From Ophiura sarsii (taxonomy: Eukaryota > Echinodermata > Ophiuroidea > Amphilepidida > Ophiuridae): a stretch of 64,000 nt of DNA. The stretch covers positions 86,096,677 to 86,160,676 of the forward strand of contig CM069441.1 in the NCBI GenBank assembly GCA_035610835.1, given 5' to 3'. Position numbers and translations under genes: made by a program. Under the pieces are notes generated by a model, which saw only the letters and a program-made list of their open reading frames with translations, made no database searches and was not told the DNA's origin. Shown here one piece after another: positions 20,995 to 32,325 of this stretch (positions are counted from its first letter, which is position 1; every line of letters begins with the position of its first letter).

Positions 20995-22373
20995 CAGTAG
21001 TGCGGTCACTGATCTGTAAAGATACTATTGATCATAATATGCTATTGCGTCATCTTGAGGGCGGTTTTGGGATTTCTGGCAAGGCTCTCCAGTGGATAAG
21101 ATCTTAATATCTGGAGAGTCGTGTATTTACCAAGTTCAAATAGACATATCACCTCTTGGTAACATGCAGTGGCGTACCCAGCTTTTGGAAACTGGGGGGG
21201 GGGGGGGGGCCGAGTATATTTGTACCGACGAGATGCATGATGTACCGACAATTTTTTTTACAGACTCCCAAAAAAAATCGTAAAACATGCACAATTTCTT
21301 TCCCGTGAGCAGCTGAAATCTTGATAAGTGGGGGGTGGGGGGGAGGGGGGGGGGGGGGGGGTAGCGATGAAGTTGTCAACATAACTGGCAAAAAAAAATC
21401 GCATGGTCAAAATCGCAAATCTACCGACGGTTGGTCGTTTTTACCGACGGTGTTATTTCAGGGGGGGCCCTGGACCCCCCTCTGGGTACGCCACTGGTAA
21501 CATGGCGTAAACATGGACTTAGTTTCCATGTTTATGCCGATGACACTCAAATATATATTTCTTTTGACCCGAGTATACCAGATGCATATCAAACTGCTCT
21601 TTCACAACTTGAAGCATGTATCAATGAGCTCAGTGACTGGTTGGCTGGCTGTAAATAAATTAAAACTTAATCATAGTAAAACTGTCCATTTGTGCGCAAT
21701 CTCGGTATAATTTTTGATGACCATATGTCCATGACTAAACACGTCAATAGTCTGATCTCTTCTGTCAACTTTCAACTAAGGAACATCCGTCGCATCGCTA
21801 AATACCTTGATCAGGACACAAAACACCACGTCATTCGTTGTCTAATTCTCTCTCTTCTGGACTACGGCAATGCACTCCTGTATGGCGCCACATCTAAGGA
21901 CCTTGATCGTCTTCAGTCTTTACAACACAAAGCCGTCATCTTCTCAGCGGGCAGGCGTGACAGTCCTTCACTAGTTGCCAATACGGGAGCGCATCAAATT
22001 CAAAATATGCATGTATGTTTTCAAATGTCTTCACGTCATGCACCAGATTACCTTACGGACCTCCTCTCCCATAGAACAAAATCTGTTACCGGACCCATCA
22101 CACGTTCTTCCTCTGATTCCTCTCTTCTTTATGTTCATATGGGAAAAAAATCGCATCGGGGATAAATCATTATATGTGTCGGCACCCTTGCTAGTGGAAC
22201 AGCCTCCCAGGAAACATCAGGGAGGCATGTACATTGCCTACCTTCAAGAAGGTGTTGAAGTCACACTTCTATCCTTCGTACTGACTCGATTTGCATTGTT
22301 TATTTATTTATTCTTTATTCATGGCGCTTTGATCAATTTGGAAAGGCGCCTTATAAATGTTGTTTATGTATAG
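20995..22373 (+). pseudogene. Decayed LINE (CR1/L2-like) reverse transcriptase, split by a MITE
   Basis: Fragments read TIDHNMLLRHLEGGFGISGK (RT core), then after the inserted element HGLSFHVYADDTQIYISFDP with the YADD catalytic motif, LGIIFDDHMSMTKHVNSLIS and LILSLLDYGNALLYG. They lie in different frames, so the copy is dead. The 3' end (GCGCTTTGATCAATTTGGAA, then GGCGCCTTATAAATG) is typical of such elements. Confidence 0.8.
21167..21496. mobile_element. hAT-type MITE inserted in the LINE
   Basis: Terminal inverted repeats CAGTGGCGTACCCAG/CTGGGTACGCCACTG are perfect, and the 8-bp direct repeat GTAACATG flanks the element at 21159-21166 and 21497-21504. The interior has poly(G) tracts and no transposase. 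Confidence 0.9.
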
Positions 22374-22399
22374 ACTGGGAAAATGTGGCCATCCAGAAA

Positions 22400-23345
22400 A
22401 ACACACATTACGTTAAACCAAAAGCATTGAGTTTGTGTTTCCGTTTGTGTCTGCACATAGAGTATAGTTCCGAGCGTTTGTTTAGAGTCCATATCCTGGG
22501 TGCAGTCATGATGTGAAACTTCTCCGCGATGCAAAGGTTGCAGCGATTGGAGGCCGGGTTGTATGGAGTCGCGTGTTGGATGATGGACCATTTGATGAGG
22601 AATGGATCTTGTTTGCGTTTTAGATTCCAGATGAATTTGGATAGTTCCGATGCGAGAGATTTTGAGTCATCCTTAAATGATTTTGTACGGTGATTACCTA
22701 GTCTCACCTTGAAGGTGGTGCTTGTGAGACCGATGTATTCCATTGAAGGGGATGAGGTGGGTTGGACGGTGGCTTTATACACGATGATTTTTCACCAGAC
22801 AATTTCCATCGAGAGGGCAGTTGGTCTAAGGCCTTTGCACTTTTGGGGCAACTACATCAGCGGTTGTTTGGATCCGTATCGGGTGTTTTCAACAGTTTTT
22901 TATTGTGAGCGCTGATGATGGACTTGACATTCTCGGTGCATGAATAGCTAAATTTAACCGTATTCCGATTAAAGATCTTGGCTAATGGTGAAGCCTTTGG
23001 AAAATGACGATCAACGAGCTTAAAGAATTCCTTGCCAATATTTGTCGATATATTCCTCGAGAAAGGGGGATTGAACCATGTAACGTTCCTTCTGCGTTGC
23101 CGTCTCATAATTGTCCGGGGCTGCTCTGCTGGTATTTGAAATCTGTGAAAAACCTGATTCTTATAGGGCTTTTCGGTACATTGGGATGGCGTTGTTTAAG
23201 GTATTCTCAGAATCGGAAAGTGTTGACAGGCGTTTGTTGAGGGAGTTGGCAGTTCTTTGAAGAGTCAGTTTGTGTAATTTTTTAGAATTGATTCTATCCT
23301 TCAAAAAATAGATTTTTCTCATAGCTTGTTGTGTATTGTTAGGCC
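22400..23345 (-). pseudogene. Decayed Penelope-like element fragment
   Basis: On the minus strand, pieces in several frames read SLNKRLSTLSDSENTLNNAI, RRRNVTWFNPPFSRNISTNI, IFNRNTVKFSYSCTENVKSI and then a GIY-YIG nuclease module (MEYIGLTSTTFKVRLGNHRT, NRCNLCIAEKFHI). The order matches the intact copy at 43415-45070. Frameshifts separate the pieces. Confidence 0.8.
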
Positions 23346-24880
23346 CTTGGGCACTAACAACTAGGGTGACTTTCAAAAAATAAAAAATCGACTTGTTGCC
23401 ATGGTAACCCACCAAAAAACAATTTGGGCCATTTTGGACCATATTTGCCCTGAAATTTACTCAAAATTGTCTTATGTCAAGAACTCACTGTACCAAAACG
23501 GAATAATACTGGAACCTTCCAATACAATCATCTCAAAGGACAACTCTTCCCCTACTGACTGCCTCATTTAAAGGTAAATATCTTACTTTTAAAGGTAAAT
23601 GCCTTTGCTGGTGTGAGTAGTTAAATGTGTTGCCCTTCCAAATCTGTAAAAAGTAGTTTGGGCAAATGATATTCCTAAGTACAGTGTTACCAGGAAATAC
23701 AGCCTTTTTGAAATCTGAGCATTTTGACTAAATAAGCCTTTTAACCCTATTTGTTATAAAAGCATGTATTTTTTCAATTATATTCAATTAGAATATATTC
23801 TAATAACTCAGTTACATTCTTGTGGTTGATTGCAAAGGGTAATATGTAATAACAATTCGACCTGTTGCCATGGTAACAACCAAAAACCAATTTTGGTCAT
23901 TTTGGACCAAATTTGCACTAAAATATACTCAAAATTATCGTATGTCAAGAACTGACCATACCAAAACAGAATAGTACTGGAACCTTATACAATCATATCA
24001 AAGGACTCCTCTTCCCCTATACTGACTGCATCATTTAAGGGTGAATGCTAAGTATTTAAAGGTTGCCTATTTTCAGTTGCCAATTCCCCACCTACCAAAT
24101 TCATTATCACTTACTATTTTAAGTTAGGGTCTTAAACGCACCTAAGTTTATTATGGAGTCAATAATCTTAAACTTATTTTAGACTAATTCCTATAACTAA
24201 AGCGATGTAAAATTAAATGAAATAACGAAAATGGTGCAAAAATACAAGAATGCGATATCCGTTTCCTCAAAAATAGACTATTAGGCCTATGAATCAGTTT
24301 CGCCTTTGTATCATCGTATGTAATAATTGTGGGCACTTTGTTTTCGCAAGGATCTACAAGATTAGTTTAGACAAGCCTAAAAGGAATGAACTTTGAAATT
24401 ACGAATTTCTCATTAAATAATGGCACATTTTATGGATTTAATAAGTCTTAATGGGAATAATAGACATCTCAATGCAATATCATGAACTTTAAAATCAGCA
24501 AATGATACGCTACTCCCAGAAAAAGGTAACCAATGGTATAAACATTGTACTCCCATCATTTTACACTTTAGTAAACCATGTGACCCCAACACAATTCGTC
24601 AAATAATGTCGAGAATGTAAATTCGCTGATGGGAGACGCACAGTTTTGTGCAAGGACCATGTAATCATTCTAAAAAGTGTGTTTAGAAAGTGATAGCAAA
24701 GATGTGTTTAGAAAAGGTATGTTTAGCGTATTGACTGTTAGTGTTTAGAAATTGAACACCAATGTTAGTGATTTGACACATGACGTTTAGCCTCTGAATA
24801 TGTTTACAAAGTGATAGCAAGAATGTGTTTAAAAAGTGTTTACTCGCTAAACACAATTTTTAGAGTGATATCCTGGGTTT
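23346..24880. repeat. Two diverged copies of a non-coding block plus AT-rich sequence
   Basis: The block at about 23384-23580 (GTTGCCATGGTAACC, TTTTGGACCA, CTTATGTCAAGAACTC) recurs at about 23865-24060. After that, 24660-24865 holds repeated GTGTTTAGAAAGTG-like words. No gene is seen. Confidence 0.55.
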
Positions 24881-24949
24881 TGTGTCCCGCGCTCAGCGTC
24901 CTTGGTATTTTACTGTTTAGCCCCGCGTCGTCAGGCTAGACTAGAGCGT

Positions 24950-25002
24950 CCAGCGTCCTTCCTGCGCGCCTAATATAAATCAGAGCGTCCTTACTGCGCG
25001 CA
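24950..25002 (+). promoter_or_regulatory. Putative promoter with TATA-like box of the TMEM145-like gene
   Basis: TATAAA at 24974-24979 lies between two copies of GCGTCCTT-C/A-CTGCGCGC, about 210 bases before the start codon. The transcription start is not shown by the sequence; this is inferred from position. Confidence 0.35.
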
Positions 25003-25188
25003 CTTAACAACTGGTTACCATGACTGAGTTTACCTCGACGTGGTAACGCTAAACAAAGCAGATCATTTCATCTTTGGACGCTGAGCGACAAAGGTGTTTT
25101 TCTGTTTACAGAAATTCTTTAAGTTTACGCTTTTGATAACGTCTTTTATTGCGAAAGGTTGAGGCTTTTTGCCTTTTTGGAGTTGACC

Positions 25189-25281
25189 ATGCGTCAACTA
25201 TTTGTTTTGGCTATTATAGCATTGTGTGCACAAATGTGTACTGAGGCGAAGGTGGTTTCCGGGACCATTGACACAAAAACG
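25189..25281 (+). CDS. TMEM145: TMEM145-like exon 1: start and signal peptide
   Basis: ATG at 25189 begins MRQLFVLAIIALCAQMCTEA, a clear signal peptide, then KVVSGTIDTKT. The donor is ACG|GTAAGT, phase 0. The next exon begins with a W/D-x-x-FLxRF-like motif as in the family. Confidence 0.85.
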
Positions 25282-28200
25282 GTAAGTTTAAAAACCTTTT
25301 TATGTCGATCTTGTTAGGTTTACTTTCATTTAGATCTATCGAGGAGCTATCCTTAGCGTAGCCTGCTTCCAGATGTTAGGCCTCTCCCCCTGTCAGAAGG
25401 CTAGCCCACTAGGCCTACTGCCCTACTTCTACTTTGACGTCAATAAATGATAATCAGCAGGATCCTACGCTGGTATTACGTAGGTTTCTGCGGATAAGAC
25501 CAAGCATCCTATTGGCGCGGGAGGATAGGTTGTTGGACTGAGTGTTTAGCCAAGACGGGTAGGCCTACAACTCTGTGACCATGGTGACCACTGATTCCCC
25601 TAGAATATGAAATGGTAAATGATAGGCCTAGGCCTATTAACCAAAAATAATATCCGCCCCCCCCCCCCCCATCCCCACCCCACCCCTCTAATCAAAGGGA
25701 TGACCTCCTCTTTCTTGTCCCCCTCAGCTCCCGTATGGAAAACCTCAGACGTCACTGCGTATGACATCTTTATGCATCCATTATAATCATGATAATAAAC
25801 CTACCAGTCTCACTAAGTGCTCGGTGTCGAAAGTGGATTGAGATTGGGTGCCCCTGACCCGCCCCTGACCAAGGGTGTGTAATTTATGGTTACGGGCGTA
25901 CGAAGCTCACCCCCCCCCCCCCCCCCCGCCCCCCCGGTCCAGGGTAGGATGGTACTGACCCGAGGCTTGGCAGTGGCGTAGCTACCCCTGACCGAAAAAG
26001 CCCTTTGTGCCCCCGCACCAGCCCTTTCCCCCCTCTCAAGTTTTCTAAGCTGACTTTAAAAATATTTGGGCACCCTTTTACGAAAATTCCAGATCTTTTT
26101 TAGTTGAATGGGGAATCCAAATGAGGCGTAATTCTATGCATGGTGGGTAAAGGTTTTCATTTCTTTCCAAAGCCATGCCAACAAAGTTTTAGACCTGTCG
26201 TGTGTCTGTTGAAAATCGAAAGAGATGGCTGTTTGCTCCTTCTTAGCCCGTGTGCTCACGATGCATTTTGGGGGCGTTTTGTTTGTCGGCGAGTTTATCA
26301 TGTTTACCATCAACCGATGATAAAACGCAGAAGTTACATACACCCTTCAACATATCTGTATCTAAATACTTTTAAGTATAAAGTACTTTTAAGTTTTAAA
26401 AGATCGTGCGTTCTTATTTTCAATTTCATAGGATATCTTCTTTTTGGACCGTTTCGTTTTTAATCCGGTTTCCGAGAGTGTCTTCCGATACGAGTTTAAA
26501 TTCACTAAGGTAAGTGGGAAATACAATGATATTATCTATGCAAACATGCACATGCTGCCTGACACAGTCTTTGAAATTGTGATATTTTGACCAGCGATGG
26601 AAATAAGACCCGCCCGCCCGCCCATAGCGAGTAACTTTCGCGTCGGGCGGGTGAAGATACAAAGGTACCCGTCCGACTGGCGGGTAATTTTTTGAAGCTC
26701 AAAGTGTAAGTAACTAGTAAGTTCAGGGTAATTTCATCATCAGATGATCGTGTGTCATGATGATAGAGGAGATCAGGTTGAGGGTGCATACCACTATTAC
26801 GCGCTAACGTGTGTTTCTATGGGAAAGATGCCCCGGGAAAACGGCAATATCTTGAGTTACCTTGCGACTCATTTAATGAAATCTTGTAATATTTATTAAC
26901 ACACATATATCTTACCTGGGTCAAAAACTCAGATGGGGGTGACCGTTTACATTTTTCTATATTTCCCCCTTTATACGGAGTAGTATTTTTTTAACACGAA
27001 ATTAGACCTTGTAGCCCGTTGTGACCAATGTGTATCCATCCGCCAATATTTTCAAATAATACAGTAGATGTATACTCTTTTCATTCGAATTATCTCAGGT
27101 ACACTTCAGTGAACAAATAAAGACCAAATTCAATAATTTTGAATGACATATCATGTCAATATTAACCATTCTTTCCGTTATTTAGGAACTACATTCGTGA
27201 TCGCGATCGACGGAAGCTGGGCGTTGGACTGTAATAGTGGTGTGCACCCTTAAAGAGACCCATTTTCATCCAATTTCAGAAATCATTATTACATATTAAA
27301 GAGCAGAAAATTTCAAATTAAATGGTAAATTTGTATTCGATTTGGATACTCTGTTTGGTAAATACAACATGTACAAAAAGCTACATACCCACTTGAAATT
27401 CATAAAAACCCTTAATTCTTGTCATATTTTGGGATTCCCAGATATCAATTTTCACTTTTACAACGAAGGCCCGCGTTTCTTGATCTTATTGAATGTTAAA
27501 AGGATGCATGCTTCATCTTTTTGATACACCACTCTTACTATAACATAGCAAAGCATGTTCATTCATTTAGTCATGATATACTTGCAATAATTGTCACCAA
27601 TATACCGGGGGAAAGGAAGTACACGTTCATGTAAATGCACGAAGCCACACATTATTGGTTAATATTCATGATTTTTAATTCAATCGTCGTATAGTCCTAC
27701 ATGTATATAAATTTTAGATATCATAAGTATATTTTCAAAACTATTTGTATCATAAGATTGCCTACATTTGCCTAACCACTCCACAAAGTTGTATTGATCA
27801 AAACTCTCACGAAATATGTCAGTAGGCCTAAGACCTACAGGTCAAAACGATGTCGAGTATTTTGATTTCTGGTGCGTTTTGCCCCGGTATCCCCTACCCC
27901 CCCCCCCCCCCCCCCACGCCCGTGGAACTGATTTTCTGAGTCATTATGCTTATAGGATTGTTTTGACGTCAATGGATGTTATATGTTTTGTTTGTAAACT
28001 AAATAAAAATACTGAGTTTTCACACACAATCTCTCTCACTGGTATTTTTAAATATGATGGTCCGACAATAACAAATTGCAATTGTCCGAAATTGCAACGG
28101 TCAGGCGCGCACACGACTGACTTTGCCCGTTTGGCCCGTATTGTGACAATTTCGCACTTTAATGAATGAAAAAGTCAAATTTAATAATGTCAAGTGTTGC

Positions 28201-31200
28201 GATTATTACTTCAAATGTATTTTCAAAATATAAAACTAACATAAAATGCTACACAAACCAAGTTTTGCAACCACAAAGCCCGTATCGCCTGGTTTTAAAG
28301 ACTATATCTGATAGTGGTATGCACCCTTAAAAGGGTGCATACCACTATTACGCGCTAACGTGTGTTTCTATGGGAAAGATGCCCCGGGAAAACGGCAATA
28401 TCTTGAGTTACCTTGCGACTCATTTAATGAAATCTTGTAATATTTATTAACACACATATATCTTACCTGGGTCAAAAACTCAGATGGGGGTGACCGTTTA
28501 CATTTTTCTATATTTCCCCCTTTATACGGAGTAGTATTTTTTTAACACGAAATTAGACCTTGTAGCCCGTTGTGACCAATGTGTATCCATCCGCCAATAT
28601 TTTCAAATAATACAGTAGATGTATACTCTTTTCATTCGAATTATCTCAGGTACACTTCAGTGAACAAATAAAGACCAAATTCAATAATTTTGAATGACAT
28701 ATCATGTCAATATTAACCATTCTTTCCGTTATTTAGGAACTACATTCGTGATCGCGATCGACGGAAGCTGGGCGTTGGACTGTAATAGTGGTGTGCACCC
28801 TTAAAGAGACCCATTTTCATCCAATTTCAGAAATCATTATTACATATTAAAGAGCAGAAAATTTCAAATTAAATGGTAAATTTGTATTCGATTTGGATAC
28901 TCTGTTTGGTAAATACAACATGTACAAAAAGCTACATACCCACTTGAAATTCATAAAAACCCTTAATTCTTGTCATATTTTGGGATTCCCAGATATCAAT
29001 TTTCACTTTTACAACGAAGGCCCGCGTTTCTTGATCTTATTGAATGTTAAAAGGATGCATGCTTCATCTTTTTGATACACCACTCTTACTATAACATAGC
29101 AAAGCATGTTCATTCATTTAGTCATGATATACTTGCAATAATTGTCACCAATATACCGGGGGAAAGGAAGTACACGTTCATGTAAATGCACGAAGCCACA
29201 CATTATTGGTTAATATTCATGATTTTTAATTCAATCGTCGTATAGTCCTACATGTATATAAATTTTAGATATCATAAGTATATTTTCAAAACTATTTGTA
29301 TCATAAGATTGCCTACATTTGCCTAACCACTCCACAAAGTTGTATTGATCAAAACTCTCACGAAATATGTCAGTAGGCCTAAGACCTACAGGTCAAAACG
29401 ATGTCGAGTATTTTGATTTCTGGTGCGTTTTGCCCCGGTATCCCCTACCCCCCCCCCCCCCCCCCCCCCCCCCCACGCCCGTGGAACTGATTTTCTGAGT
29501 CATTATGCTTATAGGATTGTTTTGACGTCAATGGATGTTATATGTTTTGTTTGTAAACTAAATAAAAATACTGAGTTTTCACACACAATCTCTCTCACTG
29601 GTATTTTTAAATATGATGGTCCGACAATAACAAATTGCAATTGTCCGAAATTGCAACGGTCAGGCGCGCACACGACTGACTTTGCCCGTTTGGCCCGTAT
29701 TGTGACAATTTCGCACTTTAATGAATGAAAAAGTCAAATTTAATAATGTCAAGTGTTGCGATTATTACTTCAAATGTATTTTCAAAATATAAAACTAACA
29801 TAAAATGCTACACAAACCAAGTTTTGCAACCACAAAGCCCGTATCGCCTGGTTTTAAAGACTATATCTGATAGTGGTATGCACCCTTAAAAGGGTGCATA
29901 CCACTATTACGCGCGAACGTGTGTTTCTATGGGAAAGATGCCCCGGGAAAACGGCAATATCTTGAGTTACCTTGCGACTCATTTAATGAAATCTTGTAAT
30001 ATTTATTAACACACATAGATCTTACCTGGGTCAAAAACTCAGATGGGGGTGACCGTTTACATTTTTCTATATTTCCCCCTTTATACGGAGTAGTATTTTT
30101 TAACACGAAATTAGACCTTGTAGCCCGTTGTGACCAATGTGTATCCATCCGCCAATATTTTCAAATAATACAGTAGATGTATACTCTTTTCATTCGAATT
30201 ATCTCAGGTACACTTCAGTGAACAAATAAAGACCAAATTCAATAATTTTGAATGACATATCATGTCAATATTAACCATTCTTTCCGTTATTTAGGAACTA
30301 CATTCGTGATCGCGATCGACGGAAGCTGGGCGTTGGACTGTAATAGTGGTGTGCACCCTTGATAGGAGATTATTTAAAGAGAGTATTGGATTGATGAACA
30401 TGATGAATACGAGGAGCTGTTTTTTGCTAGGATACAGTGGAACATCGTACAATAAAGACAAAAACATGTCAATTGTAGTTTAAAGCTATATTATGTGATC
30501 TTTTCCATGTTTCCATAGAGCGCCCTCAATCCTCAAACAAAAAATGGGAAGCAGATTTTCCTTGAAGATTTACTTTTCTGATCATAAATCATAAATATAT
30601 TTCCAAGTTACAGAGCGATACGATTCCTAAAAACCTCAAAATCATGGTTTAAAGAGTGAATTTAGAGTAAAATTTGAAAAATAGATTGTATCGCTCGGTA
30701 CAATCTATTTTTCAAACCATGATTTTGAAGTAATTAGGAATCGTATCGTAAGCGAATCTGCAAGCAAATCTGCTTTCATAGTAAAAATCAATGATAGGGC
30801 CTATAGGAGGGCGCTACTTGGAAAAGATCACATAATATTGCTCTAAATTGTTTGCTGCAAAAATTATAAAAAGATCTTTGGCTGGTGGAATTTTTGTCGG
30901 GCAGGTAAATTCTGTGAGTTACCTGCCCGACTGGCTAGTTGAAAAAAATCTGAAGTTCCACCACTGATTTTGACATGTCGGCATTCGTATCATGTTTACC
31001 TTGATTTCCCCCGCCCCCCCCCCCCCCCCCTCCTCCAACATTTCTTTGACAATTAAAAAACAAAAGTTAAACAAATTTTCGATTTTTTTTCTCACAAATT
31101 CTTATACAAAAAATTGTATCAAACAGATGTTCGACCCCCCCCCCCCCCCCCCCCCCCCCCCCCACCCGCAGTTCTATGAGTTTGTTTGTTCAACAGTCCA

Positions 31201-32280
31201 CCTAAACGCTAAGACAAAAATGGTGATTATAGGAATACTAAAACTCTGCAACAATTATTGTTTACAGCCACTAGGTCTCTACCGACTGGCCATGTTTGAG
31301 AAGAATTGGCAAGTGGTTCGCGATAATGAGGATCAACTGGTAAGTGTTTAAGTACATGATAGATCAGATCAGGACATGGACAGTACTGACAGAGCATGGA
31401 CAGAGCATGACATGACATGACATGACAGGACATGACATGACATGACTTGACATGACATGACATGACACGGACGTAACATGACACGACATGACATGACATG
31501 ATAGGACAGTACGGGACGGGATGGGACATAGGCCTACATGATAACAGAGTGATAAGGACGTGTTTTTTTATGTCGTGAAAAACTTTGGGTAGGCCTATTA
31601 TGGGGTGTAACAAAATCGTCAGGCTTATACTTTTTCCATACGCTCGTAGCAATTCAATTTCTCCGCAAACAAAGATTAAAGCTTGCTTTTTAAATTTTAA
31701 AGAAGACACGTCATATTAGGAGAGAGACAGTTTCTCTAAAGGGGCACAGAGAGATTTCTCAAAAAAATAAAATTCAACATTTTTACCTAGAAACCCTCTC
31801 ATCCAAGATTTCTTCAAAAAAAATAAGTAAAAATGAAAAATAAAGACATTGTCTCAGCAGTTCCGAAGGTAATCTGGTATATTGGGGCTTTTTACTCTTT
31901 TTTTTTGTGTGTATTTTTGTTAGGATCTCTTAGTGCCCCTTTAAATTTGAATTTATTATTTGATACCTATTCTTGTAGACATGCTCCGAGAAATTGAAAA
32001 AGGCTAGTATTGTCGACACATTGACCCCCCGAAGCTACCGGCGCTTGTAGCACCATCACGGAGGATGGCAACGATGTAAGTACCTCAAATGCCCTTGTAC
32101 TGTACTGATAATTAGGCTGATTTAACATTTTAATTTTCCGGGGCTCCAACTCCAAAAGCCACTTCCTTCTTGGAAACTTTCAACACAATAACATGGAGGT
32201 AGGCCTATGACTGGTGTGTGTAGACGAATTTTCCTAGGATAAAATAATAGCCAACTGAAGTGTTTGAGTTTGACCAACAG

Positions 32281-32325
<45 letters not shown>

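Noticed and set aside
27342..28169. Identical short frames (60 and ~84-117 residues) in both copies of the tandem unit
   Set aside because: Identity reflects the recent DNA duplication. The longer frame starts in or around a poly(C) run and neither shows a known motif.
31227..31709. 160-residue minus-strand frame rich in SCHVM repeats
   Set aside because: It is produced by the ACATG microsatellite and overlaps exon 3 of the TMEM145-like gene on the other strand.
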